Shown: positions 27,434 to 34,919, counted from the first letter of the stretch. The stretch: 64,000 bases of DNA from Streptococcus xiaochunlingii (GCF_006385805.1 NZ_VFSG01000001.1:558001-622000), one strand, 5' to 3'. Translations and numbers: made by a program. The notes: generated from the letters alone by a model not told the origin.

Positions 27434-27618
27434 AAACTTTCCGCTGTGAGAAAAGTGCCTGAAACAATTATATTTCAGGCACCCGGATTATTGAGAGTAA
27501 AACAGTTTGGGGAACTGTTTTAGCCTGAGCCAAGAAATTAAAGAGCGAAGAGGCTCAATAATTAGTCATGGAACTTTGAATAAGTTCGCCGACTTCCGTA
27601 CTCACCTAAGGAAAGTTT
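27434..27618 (+). repeat. Structured repeat element, copy 2 (candidate ncRNA, expanded form)
   Basis: 185-nt member of the family seen at 2.4 and 29.7 kb. Shared frame: CTTTCCGCTGTGAGAAA at the 5' end, AGTCATGGAACTT, and TCCGTACTCACCTAAGGAAAG at the 3' end. P2 is GTGCCTGAAA/TTTCAGGCAC. P3 is replaced by a larger branched arm: outer ATTATTGAG/CTCAATAAT, inner AAAACAGTT/AACTGTTTT and GAGCC/GGCTC. P4 is GAACTT/AAGTTC. Different sequence with preserved pairing supports a conserved RNA fold. No reading frame is present. Confidence 0.8.
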
Positions 27619-27644
27619 TTAAGAGTGCTTTGCCTCCAATCTGA

Positions 27645-27675
27645 TGTACTAGTAGTTGCTGACTAGTACCTTTTA
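27645..27675 (+). repeat. Right flanking hairpin of structured repeat copy 2
   Basis: GTACTAGT...ACTAGTAC followed by CCTTTTATTT. Similar to the left hairpin at 27374..27400 and possibly a terminator of whatever RNA is made across copy 2. Confidence 0.6.
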
Positions 27676-27676
27676 T

Positions 27677-28405
27677 TTACTCATATTTCACAAAGACTAA
27701 TTGTTTGTCAGTCGATAAATCATCCTGGTAGGCAAAGCCATTAAAGCTTAACTGCTTCATCTCTTCGACCTTCGTGATCTGCTTCTCTAGTAAGGCTGTC
27801 ACAAAAGCCCCACGCGCTTTCTTAGATATAGTCGAATGCACCTTCAACTGACCATTTTTCTCTTCTAGAAATTTAAAGGTCACCATTCGATCTTGAATCT
27901 CCTTAGAAAAGACAGTTTCAAACTCACTGGAAAGCAAAGATATAATCAGATCTTCCTCCTCAAGAGCTTTATCATAGACAGCCTTCCAAAAAGTCTTTAA
28001 GGATTTCCCCTGGACCTTGAGCTTCATGAGAAAGTCCAAACGATGAGGAGCAATCGGAGTAAGGGCTGGAATCACCCCATAAAGAGCTGAGGTGATCAAG
28101 AGATGGTCTTGTACATAAGCAGCTTCTGCTTCTGTCCAGTCCGTACGGCGGATATTCCGATACATGAGGCCGTCGAAGAGATTCAAAGCTGGATAGGTCT
28201 TAGCTGTACCAGACTTGAGCGCTTGGATCCGTTGCTCTTCTTCACTTGCTCGTTCTTCAGAAATCTTATAAAGCGATGCTAACTCTTCTAGAGATAATGA
28301 AGCTAAGGCATCGATGACCGCTTGTGGCTCATTTGATACAGGATGACCCGTTTTTTCTGGGGTATCCAGATTCATTTCTTTTGCAGTTGGAATTAATAGT
28401 TTCAT
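27677..28405 (-). CDS. yaaA: Peroxide stress protein YaaA (UPF0246)
   Basis: 242-residue YaaA/DUF328 protein. The N-terminus MKLLIPTAKEMNLD and the internal RNIRRTDWTEAE, LITSALYGVIPAL, HRLDFLMKLK and ARGAFVTALLEKQI segments match the family. In E. coli YaaA limits DNA and protein oxidation during peroxide stress by controlling free iron; the streptococcal role is inferred. The chosen ATG begins MKLLIP; a longer frame adds 12 residues through the promoter region. The gene is divergent from the DUF1836 regulator, with both starts within 90 bases. Confidence 0.88.
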   Translation of the reverse strand: MKLLIPTAKEMNLDTPEKTGHPVSNEPQAVIDALASLSLEELASLYKISEERASEEEQRIQALKSGTAKTYPALNLFDGLMYRNIRRTDWTEAEAAYVQDHLLITSALYGVIPALTPIAPHRLDFLMKLKVQGKSLKTFWKAVYDKALEEEDLIISLLSSEFETVFSKEIQDRMVTFKFLEEKNGQLKVHSTISKKARGAFVTALLEKQITKVEEMKQLSFNGFAYQDDLSTDKQLVFVKYE

Positions 28406-28434
28406 AGAATTATTGTACCATATTTCATTTTCGC

Positions 28435-28486
28435 TTGACATAAAATCCCCATCATGTTATTATCTAGTTATTAAAACTAGATAATA
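28435..28486 (+). promoter_or_regulatory. Promoter with 12-bp operator dyad before the DUF1836 gene
   Basis: TTGACA-N17-TATTAT promoter. The -10 is the left end of a perfect inverted repeat, arms TATTATCTAGTT and AACTAGATAATA, with a 5-base spacer (28458..28486). A repressor bound here would block RNA polymerase, so the DUF1836 protein is a good candidate autoregulator. Confidence 0.75.
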
Positions 28487-28491
28487 AAGAG

Positions 28492-28944
28492 GTGAAAACT
28501 ATTTTATTCAACTACACTTATCCCAAGTGGGAAGAAATTCCTGACATTGACCTTTATTTGGACCAGGTCCTCCTCTATGTCAATAAGGTATGTGCGCCTT
28601 TTATCTCAGAAACAGACAAGGGCTTGACAGCCTCCATGGTCAATAATTACGTTAAACACGGCTACCTGCCAAAACCAGATAAGAAGAAATACAAGCGACA
28701 GCAGGTTGCCCGTCTCATTGCTATTACGACCTTAAAGACGGTTTTTTCGATTCAAGAGATCGCAGCTACCTTGAACCTCTTGCAGAGTCAAGCCAACTCC
28801 GCAGACCTCTATAATAGTTTTGTGGACTTTCTTCATGAAGAGAAAGAACCTTTAGCACCTATTATCGGATCTGCCTGTCGTACCGTGCTACTCTACCAAG
28901 AAACACTATCCTATATCCATGTTCATTCTGAGGAGGTAAAATAA
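28492..28944 (+). CDS. DUF1836 protein, putative HTH regulator
   Basis: 150-residue DUF1836 (YkrK-like) protein. The middle (TASMVNNYVKHGYLPKPDKKKYKRQQVARLIAITTLK, about residues 47-83) resembles a MerR-like winged helix. Function unproven, but a perfect dyad over its promoter suggests autoregulation. The start is uncertain: the GTG at 28492 begins a good frame, but the only ribosome-site-like AAAGAGG directly abuts it, so initiation could instead be at the ATT nine bases on. It overlaps none, but sits 2 bases upstream of the hemolysin III gene, forming an operon. Confidence 0.7.
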   Translation: MKTILFNYTYPKWEEIPDIDLYLDQVLLYVNKVCAPFISETDKGLTASMVNNYVKHGYLPKPDKKKYKRQQVARLIAITTLKTVFSIQEIAATLNLLQSQANSADLYNSFVDFLHEEKEPLAPIIGSACRTVLLYQETLSYIHVHSEEVK

Positions 28945-28946
28945 AA

Positions 28947-29594
28947 GTGAATTATGCTAGTAAATTAAGTAAACGATTATCCTTTGGGGAAGAAATCGCA
29001 AATAGTGTCACCCATGCAGTCGGGGCTGTTTTGATGCTCTTTCTTCTTCCAACTTCAGCTATTTATAGTTATGAAACACATGGAACTTTAGCAACTGTCG
29101 GGACTTCGATTTTTGTTATCAGTCTCTTTCTCATGTTTCTCTCATCGACCATCTACCATGCTATGGCCTATGACTCACCTCAGAAGTATGTCCTTCGGAT
29201 CATCGATCACTCCATGATCTATATTGCCATTGCAGGTAGCTATACACCCGTCGTCCTTTCTCTCATGAACAACTGGTTCGGCTATGCCATTATCCTGATT
29301 CAATGGGGGACGACCATCTTCGGAATTCTTTATAAGATTTTTGCTAAGAAGGTAAATGAAAAATTCAGCTTGGCCCTCTATTTGATTATGGGATGGTTGG
29401 TGATTTTCATTATCCCACAGATCATCAGCCAGACAAGTCCAACCTTCTGGGGCTTGATGCTGATGGGTGGCCTATGTTACACAGTTGGAGCTGGATTTTA
29501 CGCCAAAAAGAAACCTTATTTCCACATGATTTGGCATCTCTTCATCTTAGCCGCTTCTGCCCTCCAATATATCGCGATTGTTTATGTCATGTAA
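28947..29594 (+). CDS. Hemolysin III family membrane protein (TrhA/YqfA)
   Basis: 215-residue protein with seven predicted spans. Family marks: EEIANSVTHAVGAVL, SSTIYHAM, DHSMIYIAIAGSYTPV and FHMIWHLFIL; these conserved His/Asp/Ser residues are shared with PAQR receptors. Some bacterial relatives influence membrane energetics and fluidity; haemolytic activity is only historical. It starts at GTG with GAGGAGG ten bases before. It is in an operon with the DUF1836 gene and probably under the same dyad-controlled promoter. Confidence 0.88.
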   Translation: MNYASKLSKRLSFGEEIANSVTHAVGAVLMLFLLPTSAIYSYETHGTLATVGTSIFVISLFLMFLSSTIYHAMAYDSPQKYVLRIIDHSMIYIAIAGSYTPVVLSLMNNWFGYAIILIQWGTTIFGILYKIFAKKVNEKFSLALYLIMGWLVIFIIPQIISQTSPTFWGLMLMGGLCYTVGAGFYAKKKPYFHMIWHLFILAASALQYIAIVYVM

Positions 29595-29599
29595 GAATC

Positions 29600-29625
29600 T
29601 TAGACTCCAAAAAATGGGAGTCTAA
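29600..29625 (+). repeat. Left flanking hairpin of structured repeat copy 3
   Basis: TTAGACTCC...GGGAGTCTAA stem directly after the hemolysin III gene, with no T-run. A related hairpin follows copy 3 (29879..29902). Confidence 0.65.
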
Positions 29626-29717
29626 GAATGTTGACCTACATTTTTTATTAATACATATCAACTAATGCTGAAAAAGTTAAAATGAATGACTAGTAACTTC
29701 ATTTAAATAGTTAGTGA

Positions 29718-29853
29718 ATCTTTCCGCTGTGAGAAAGGTGCTAGAAACACTATTGTTTCTAGCACTCGGGAGTTTTGGAACCATAGATCCAAAACTAAGT
29801 CATGGAACTTCGTAGAAGTTCGCTGACGTCCGTACTCACCTAAGGAAAGTTTC
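29718..29853 (+). repeat. Structured repeat element, copy 3 (candidate ncRNA)
   Basis: 136-nt member of the family. 5' CTTTCCGCTGTGAGAAA; P2 GTGCTAGAAAC/GTTTCTAGCAC; CGGGAG; P3 AGTTTTGGA/TCCAAAACT; AGTCATG; P4 GAACTTC/GAAGTTC; GCTGACGTCCGTACTCACCTAAGGAAAG. Compared with copy 1, P2 and P3 differ at several positions on both strands with pairing kept. No reading frame. Lies between the hemolysin III and MocR genes in their orientation but upstream of the MocR promoter. Confidence 0.8.
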
Positions 29854-29878
29854 TAAGATAACTTTATCATCAATCAGG

Positions 29879-29903
29879 GACTCTCAAAATGGGAGTCTTT
29901 TTT
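29879..29903 (+). terminator. Right flanking hairpin of structured repeat copy 3, a terminator
   Basis: GACTCtcaaaatgGGAGTC followed by six T. It terminates any RNA spanning copy 3 before the MocR promoter begins. Confidence 0.8.
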
Positions 29904-29915
29904 CATATTCTTTAC

Positions 29916-29944
29916 TTGCAATTTTAACTCCAATTGACTACAAT
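29916..29944 (+). promoter_or_regulatory. Promoter of mocR-type gene
   Basis: TTGCAA and TACAAT separated by 17 bases, 26 bases upstream of the ATG. Confidence 0.7.
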
Positions 29945-29969
29945 AAAGAAAAATTGTACGGGGACAGTT

Positions 29970-31238
29970 ATGACGACCAAATACCAAAAAATTTTTACAA
30001 CATTAAAAAACCAGATTGACCAGGGGATCCTAAAAACTGGAGACCGCCTGCCTTCCGTTCGCCAACTAGCCAGTCAGTATGTCTGCAGTAAGGATACCGT
30101 CCAGCGCGCCCTGCTCGAGCTCAGCTACAAGAACTATATCTATGCCAAGCCCCAAAGTGGCTACTATGTCCTGGAGGAAGAGTGTGGAAAGCATACTGAT
30201 CTGCCTTTACGACTCAAGGAAGATCGCTTCCAGGCCTTTGAAGACTTTCGGACTTGTATCAACGAAACCCTTGTCGGTCGTGATAATTACCTCTTCAACT
30301 ACTATGAAAAACAGGAAGGTCTAGTCGATCTCCGTCAATCTATTTCTTCTCTCCTTCGAGAAGATGCCATTTATACCCAGGAGAAACAAATCGTTATCAC
30401 CTCAGGAACCCAGCAAGCCCTCTACCTTTTAAGTCAGGTCGCCTTTCCTAACCAAAAAGAACAAATCCTAGTAGAGCAACCAACCTACTACCGTATCAAC
30501 AAGTTAATTCAGGAGCAAGACTTACCTTATCAAAGCATCAATCGCTTGCCTCAAGGAATTGACTTTGACCAACTGGAAGCCATCTTCAAAAGTGGCAAAA
30601 TCAAATTTTTCTATACCATTCCCCGCTACCATTACCCTCTGGGACATACTTATAGCAAACAAGAAAAGGAACAGATATTGGCCTTAGCAGAACTCTATGA
30701 TGTCTATATTGTCGAGGACGATTACTTGGGAGACTATGATCCACATTTTTCTCCTAGCTTTCATTATCTGGATGCATCTGACCGGGTCATCTACATCAAG
30801 TCTTTTTCTACTAGCCTCTTTTCTGCCCTCCGCATCACTTCTATGGTCCTCCCCCAAGCGCTTCTTTCCCCTGTCTTAAAACTCAAGGGTACACTCGACT
30901 ACGAAAGTAACTTGGTTATGCAGAAGGCCTTGAGCCTCTATATTGACAATGGCATGTTTGCAAAAAACAAAGGGCTCCTTCACCAACAACAAGTCATCCA
31001 AAAAGAGCAAGCTGCTTCCCTACTCCAGCAACATTCCCTGTCCGTCCCCGTGTGGCCAGTCATTGGAGGAGTCTTACTAGATTTGAGACAGGTCCCTTCG
31101 GTCGCTCGTCTGAAACATAGCGGTCTCCCTCTCCACTTCTTCGAATCTGCCTATATTCAAAGCTGTCCCTATGTCTTTGCCCGTATCAATCAGGACAAAC
31201 TGGAAGAGGTATTACCCCAAATTATCGCTTATCTATAA
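29970..31238 (+). CDS. MocR-type regulator: GntR winged helix fused to aminotransferase-like domain
   Basis: 422-residue MocR/PdxR-family protein. The N-terminal GntR winged helix (about residues 1-68) contains LKTGDRLPSVRQLASQYVCSKDTVQRALLEL. The rest is a fold type I aminotransferase-like domain (TSGTQQALYLLS, QPTYYR, VEDDYLGDYD) with the candidate PLP lysine in IYIKSFSTSLFSALR. Such proteins sense PLP, GABA or amino acids. No pdxST or GABA genes adjoin it, so the regulon is unknown. I chose the ATG preceded by GGGGAC; a TTG farther upstream lies in the promoter. Confidence 0.85.
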   Translation: MTTKYQKIFTTLKNQIDQGILKTGDRLPSVRQLASQYVCSKDTVQRALLELSYKNYIYAKPQSGYYVLEEECGKHTDLPLRLKEDRFQAFEDFRTCINETLVGRDNYLFNYYEKQEGLVDLRQSISSLLREDAIYTQEKQIVITSGTQQALYLLSQVAFPNQKEQILVEQPTYYRINKLIQEQDLPYQSINRLPQGIDFDQLEAIFKSGKIKFFYTIPRYHYPLGHTYSKQEKEQILALAELYDVYIVEDDYLGDYDPHFSPSFHYLDASDRVIYIKSFSTSLFSALRITSMVLPQALLSPVLKLKGTLDYESNLVMQKALSLYIDNGMFAKNKGLLHQQQVIQKEQAASLLQQHSLSVPVWPVIGGVLLDLRQVPSVARLKHSGLPLHFFESAYIQSCPYVFARINQDKLEEVLPQIIAYL

Positions 31239-31320
31239 TTCATCCTATCCTTTCTATTTCTTGAGTTATTTTATATATAAAACTATGTTACAAAAAAATT
31301 ACATTTATTACAAATATCAC

Positions 31321-31348
31321 TTGACATCTGTAACAATAGGAGTATAAT
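31321..31348 (+). promoter_or_regulatory. Promoter of lipoprotein gene
   Basis: Consensus TTGACA and TATAAT with a 16-base spacer, 30 bases upstream of the ATG. A GTTACA/TGTAAC inverted pair brackets the -35 region at a distance. Confidence 0.75.
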
Positions 31349-31377
31349 CTAAGTCAGAAAGATAAAGAGGTGATATT

Positions 31378-32040
31378 ATGAAACGATCTTTGATTCGTTG
31401 GACTGCAGCCTCTCTTGTGGCTGCATCACTTGGACTTGCTTTGGGAGGGTGTGGCTCAAAAGATAAAACAACTTCCTCATCCGAAAAAGCTTCTAGCTCG
31501 AAAGTTGAGAAAAAACCAAAAGCTAGCTTGAATAAAAAAGCTACAGTTTCTTCTTCTCAAGCAAAAGAAAATACTACTCCTTCAAGTCAGGCAAGTAACC
31601 CATCAGCTTCAACTGAAGCGAACAAGACAGAAGATACATCTTCAACTGATCAAGCAGTTGTTCCTGCAGGACTTGTCGGTACTTGGGTAGGATCTAGCCC
31701 TCAGGCAGATAGCATCAAAATGACTATTGAAGCCAATGGAGATATTACAACTGTCGTTAGCTTTAAAAATGATAGTGAACCAACCCGCACAGCCACCTAT
31801 ACTGCAAGAGCTATTCAAGCATCTGGTAATGTTTATTACTGGGAGTCAGAAGGTCTTAATGGCGCAGATGCACTACTTCCTGGTATTACTGGATTAGGAG
31901 TAGCAAATTTCCGCTTCAAACCAGGATTTATCCTTGAGGAAGGTCATTATACTCCGATAGCCTTTACAACAGATATCAATACAGAGTTTGACTATAGCAA
32001 TTACAGAGATTTCCACTTCTCATTGACCAAAGAGCAATAA
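31378..32040 (+). CDS. Secreted lipoprotein, unknown function
   Basis: 220 residues. Signal peptide with lipobox LGGC (Cys at about residue 25), then a Ser/Thr/Lys-rich disordered linker to about residue 97. A compact C-terminal domain begins at VPAGLVGTWVGSSPQADSIK and looks like a small beta-barrel (lipocalin- or DUF-like, GTWxG start). Not recognised beyond that. AAAGAGGTGAT precedes the ATG. It has its own strong promoter and a terminator, so it is monocistronic and extracytoplasmic. Confidence 0.75.
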   Translation: MKRSLIRWTAASLVAASLGLALGGCGSKDKTTSSSEKASSSKVEKKPKASLNKKATVSSSQAKENTTPSSQASNPSASTEANKTEDTSSTDQAVVPAGLVGTWVGSSPQADSIKMTIEANGDITTVVSFKNDSEPTRTATYTARAIQASGNVYYWESEGLNGADALLPGITGLGVANFRFKPGFILEEGHYTPIAFTTDINTEFDYSNYRDFHFSLTKEQ

Positions 32041-32063
32041 GGCCAGGAAATTTACCACTCAAA

Positions 32064-32094
32064 AAGAATGTTGACCCCTCAACATTCTTTTTTA
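32064..32094 (+). terminator. Terminator of lipoprotein gene
   Basis: AGAATGTTGA-cccc-TCAACATTCT followed by TTTTT. Confidence 0.88.
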
Positions 32095-32132
32095 TGTTTC
32101 ATTCACTCTTACGAATCTATTGGGTGAAACCC

Positions 32133-32792
32133 TTACTTCTTGGTCAAAGCCCAACTCTTGGCCACAAGCTCAAAAAGATGATCATCCTCAACTCGTTCAT
32201 CCAAGGGAATGCTGATCCAGTACTTCTTGTTCATATGGTAGGCCGGATAGAACGGAGACTCTTCTAATAGTTGGCTGACATAGTCCAGTTTAAGATTTAA
32301 GACCTCAATCTTCCCTTCCTGTCTCGCATCTAGCTTGGACCAGTCAATCTTCATGAGAACGCCAAACCATTTGAGATCTTTTTGATGACGAAAGACACCC
32401 GAGTCCGGTGAGCGGTCCCAGAGATATTCGAGGGGACGATCATACTGCTGGCTGATCCAATCCACCAAGCGCTTGGTCTGTGGATACATAAAAACTTTGA
32501 CAGCAAAACAGGAGCTTCTGATATCTTCTAAGGCCTGCTGACAGGCTTCTCTGACTTGACCCACATATTGACCAACCATCTGGTCCATATGGAGTTGCAC
32601 ATAGTCGTCGCCTGTCTCTTGATCCACTAACCAAAAACAAACTTGTTTTCCTTGAACAGTCACATAGAGCTCGAAGTCTCCATCGAGGAGTAGTTGCTCA
32701 TAGCGAAACACCTCTCCCTGCTTTGAAAACCCATAAGCCAGGGCTTTTTCTTTATCTATACTATATTTCTCAAAATAATCTGGTAAAAACAC
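32133..32792 (-). CDS. MmcQ/YjbR-family protein with N-terminal extension
   Basis: 219 residues. The C-terminal half (from about residue 115) carries the MmcQ/YjbR double-wing pattern, including YPAYHMNKKYWISIPLDE near the end. The first half (VFLPDYFEKYSIDKEKALAYGF...) is an extension common to streptococcal members. DNA binding is assumed for the family from structure but not proven. I chose a GTG start because GGAGGAGAAGGAG sits 7 bases before it; a longer frame would start at TTG with no site. It precedes nothing obvious in an operon. Confidence 0.7.
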   Translation of the reverse strand: MFLPDYFEKYSIDKEKALAYGFSKQGEVFRYEQLLLDGDFELYVTVQGKQVCFWLVDQETGDDYVQLHMDQMVGQYVGQVREACQQALEDIRSSCFAVKVFMYPQTKRLVDWISQQYDRPLEYLWDRSPDSGVFRHQKDLKWFGVLMKIDWSKLDARQEGKIEVLNLKLDYVSQLLEESPFYPAYHMNKKYWISIPLDERVEDDHLFELVAKSWALTKK

Positions 32793-32868
32793 TGGTCTAC
32801 TCCTTCTCCTCCAGTATACCAAAAAGAAGCAAAAAATGAGTTAAGAATGGTCCTCAACTCATATAGAT

Positions 32869-33504
32869 TTAAAAGACAACGCGGGTCCCATGTACCTGAT
32901 CCACTCCTGGAACGTCAAGGAAAAGCTGACGATTCTCCAAGGAGATACCGCCACCTGCCAAGACTTCTACTTGGCCATCCGCTAACTTGGCATACTCTTC
33001 GTAGCGTTCCAACCGTTGTTCTATGTCTGTTTCTGGACTGCCGGCTCTTGTTAATAGTCGGGTCACCCCCACTTCCTTAATCCACTCGATCGTCGACGCT
33101 TGATCTTCTAAAGGAATCTGGTCAAATGCCATATGCATGGTCAATTCAAATCCTTGGCTAGCTTGGATGAAACGAAGCATGGCGTCTTTATCAAGCTGAT
33201 TGTAAACAGTCAAGACACCTACCGCCAAGCCATCAACACCCAAATCACGAGCAACTTTCCAGTCTTCTAACATGATGTCTAGCTCTTGCTCAGAGTATAC
33301 AAAATCTCCACCTCGAGGTCGAATCATGACGATAACCTTGGCCTGATACTCCTTAGCAAGCTTTGTAGCCTCTTTGATCACAGCATAGCTAGGAGTCGTA
33401 CCTCCTACCGCTAAGTTATCACATAGTTCTACTCGTCGCGCTCCTGCTTGAAAAGCTTTTTCTAAAAGAGTTATGTTTTCTGCACAAAATTCATATAGTG
33501 GCAT
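32869..33504 (-). CDS. cutC: CutC family protein
   Basis: 211-residue TIM-barrel CutC. The N-terminal EFCAENITLLEKAFQAGARRVELCDNLAVGGTTPS is the family hallmark; VIVMIRPRGGDFVYS, LTMHMAFDQI, RLLTRAGSP and VLAGGGISLEN follow in the expected order. CutC was named for copper homeostasis in E. coli, but its biochemical function is still uncertain. Expressed alone or with the downstream MmcQ/YjbR gene, which starts 76 bases after it ends. Confidence 0.9.
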   Translation of the reverse strand: MPLYEFCAENITLLEKAFQAGARRVELCDNLAVGGTTPSYAVIKEATKLAKEYQAKVIVMIRPRGGDFVYSEQELDIMLEDWKVARDLGVDGLAVGVLTVYNQLDKDAMLRFIQASQGFELTMHMAFDQIPLEDQASTIEWIKEVGVTRLLTRAGSPETDIEQRLERYEEYAKLADGQVEVLAGGGISLENRQLFLDVPGVDQVHGTRVVF

Positions 33505-33613
33505 TTTAAATCTCCCTGTTTCTGAAATCGTTTTCTTGTTCTACCATACTCTTTTTTCTGGGCTTTGTCAAACTGAAAAACCTTCGGCCTCATCAGAAAC
33601 CAATGGTTGATGC

Positions 33614-34216
33614 TTAATAGGAAATTGGAACGATAATTTGTAATACCATGTTCCCTTTTTCGACCTTCGCAGAATGGATTTGATAGCCACTTGTCGGCAT
33701 GGTCAATTGGATTTGATTTCCTGTCATGGTAGCTCCTGTTCCCTCTTGGTTAACTTTCTCAGCAATTTTCGAAGCGACCAAGGATCGTGGAATTGGGAGA
33801 TGCCCAAGACGGGCCCGTTCTAGGTTTAAAGTCAATTGTTGATCCGTCACACTCGCTGTATAGTCCATGCTCACCATGGTTTCTACCGGTCCAAGTTCAA
33901 TCGGCACCTGAACATTGATGTAGTCTCCATTCATAGCAACTGCTGTATTGAGGAGAGTTTCATCCGACACCTCTCCGAGCATTCCTTTAATAACTTGGCG
34001 CAATTGAGGAGAATTCAGCTGAATCTCTGTTTGGAGGCCTGATGAGGTTACGTCTGCTGTAGAAAGACCTTCTTGGGCCAGATCTACCAGCGAAGTATTT
34101 ACTGTTACATTTTTAAATTGTTCTTGAGTCGAAACTTTTGCCGGAATCAAGAAAACTGCTAAGACAATCACTAGGAGGAAGGTCAGTCCGATAAGTCGTT
34201 TGATCCATTTCCACAT
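33614..34216 (-). CDS. YpmS-family membrane-anchored protein
   Basis: 200 residues. One N-terminal membrane anchor (WIKRLIGLTFLLVIVLAVFLIP) is followed by an extracytoplasmic domain (VNTSLVDLAQ, GDYINVQVPIELGPVETMVSMDY, LGHLPIPRSLVASKI), which is the DUF2140/YpmS pattern. Function unknown. AGAGGTGACC lies just before the chosen ATG (MWKWIKR); longer in-frame options begin upstream of that site and are less likely. Confidence 0.75.
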   Translation of the reverse strand: MWKWIKRLIGLTFLLVIVLAVFLIPAKVSTQEQFKNVTVNTSLVDLAQEGLSTADVTSSGLQTEIQLNSPQLRQVIKGMLGEVSDETLLNTAVAMNGDYINVQVPIELGPVETMVSMDYTASVTDQQLTLNLERARLGHLPIPRSLVASKIAEKVNQEGTGATMTGNQIQLTMPTSGYQIHSAKVEKGNMVLQIIVPISY

Positions 34217-34351
34217 ATGGTCACCTCTTTTCATTTTGTTGGATAGAAGAGAATTCTTCTCTATCACTATTGATCTATTCTTTTTCAAAATATGACTTCT
34301 ATTCTACCCTAATTTTTCAAAAAAAGCGAACGAGAGGAATAAGGTGCACAT

Positions 34352-34383
34352 AAGAAAAGAGGCTGTACAAGGTCCCAACCTCT
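34352..34383 (-). terminator. Terminator of a decayed gene
   Basis: GAGGttgGGaCCttgtaCAgCCTC followed by TTTTCTTA on the minus strand, directly after the gene fragment next to it. Confidence 0.6.
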
Positions 34384-34392
34384 AGTTTTATC

Positions 34393-34462
34393 TTAATGGA
34401 ATTGCATCCCCCATTCGTCATCTTTACCAACATTCTTACCAACCTCATGAGCGATTTTAAAT
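34393..34462 (-). pseudogene. 3' fragment of an unknown small gene
   Basis: The minus strand reads FKIAHEVGKNVGKDDEWG plus MQFH and a stop, followed by a normal terminator; an in-frame TAA closes the frame just upstream. It looks like the intact end of a gene whose front was lost. The family was not recognised. Confidence 0.4.
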
Positions 34463-34524
34463 TAAATAAGATGACTGGTGAATAACTAGGAGTATTTTCT
34501 TAACAAAAACACTTATTTTGCCTA

Positions 34525-34553
34525 TTGTTTTGGGGATTATTTCATGCTACACT
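34525..34553 (+). promoter_or_regulatory. Promoter of the 35-residue membrane peptide gene
   Basis: TTGTTT and TACACT separated by 17 bases, 37 bases upstream of the ATG. Confidence 0.6.
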
Positions 34554-34589
34554 AATCATAAGAGAATCAAACAATAAGGAGATCAAACA

Positions 34590-34697
34590 ATGAAAGAATT
34601 CATGGATAAATTGAATAACCTACCTAAGCCGGTTCAATACATTATTGCCATCATTATTTTCTTTATCGCTTTTTACATTTCTTATAGCTTGTTTTAA
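34590..34697 (+). CDS. 35-residue single-span membrane peptide
   Basis: Short gene with a full set of signals: promoter, AAGGAG site 7 bases before the ATG, and the frame MKEFMDKLNNLPKPVQY followed by an 18-residue hydrophobic segment rich in Ile/Phe, then a stop. The amphipathic N-terminus with LPKPVQY suggests a cytoplasmic tail leading into one membrane helix. Function unknown; small regulators of transporters or the envelope, or a type I toxin, are possible. No antisense RNA gene was evident. Repeat copy B lies 40 bases downstream. Confidence 0.65.
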   Translation: MKEFMDKLNNLPKPVQYIIAIIIFFIAFYISYSLF

Positions 34698-34737
34698 GTT
34701 AGAACGTACAAAGCTCTCTTTAGCTGATACAGTATTT

Positions 34738-34919
34738 TAAAAGAGGCTGGGACAAAAGTCCTAGCCTCTCAATTGTCTTTCGATTATCGAGCAAGACGCA
34801 GTGGTTGAGTGGGCTCTACTACGCTGATTTTATCAGCTTTTACAGCCCTACTCAACTGTGCGGAGGTGGGACGACGAAATCAAATTCTAACGAATTACCG
34901 ATTTCTGTCCCACTCTCTT
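34738..34919. repeat. Intergenic hairpin repeat, copy B
   Basis: About 180 bases nearly identical to 25178..25360 and in the same orientation, again between convergent genes (the small membrane peptide and glpF). The same three stems are present; it likely acts as a bidirectional terminator. Confidence 0.85.

Noticed and set aside
29718..29963. Structured repeat copy 3 as a riboswitch for the MocR gene
   Set aside because: A terminator and then a good promoter lie between the element and the MocR gene, and copy 2 has no co-oriented gene downstream, so a cis-regulatory role is not supported.
34590..34697. Type I toxin for the 35-residue membrane peptide
   Set aside because: The size fits, but no convergent or overlapping antisense RNA promoter was evident; left as unknown.
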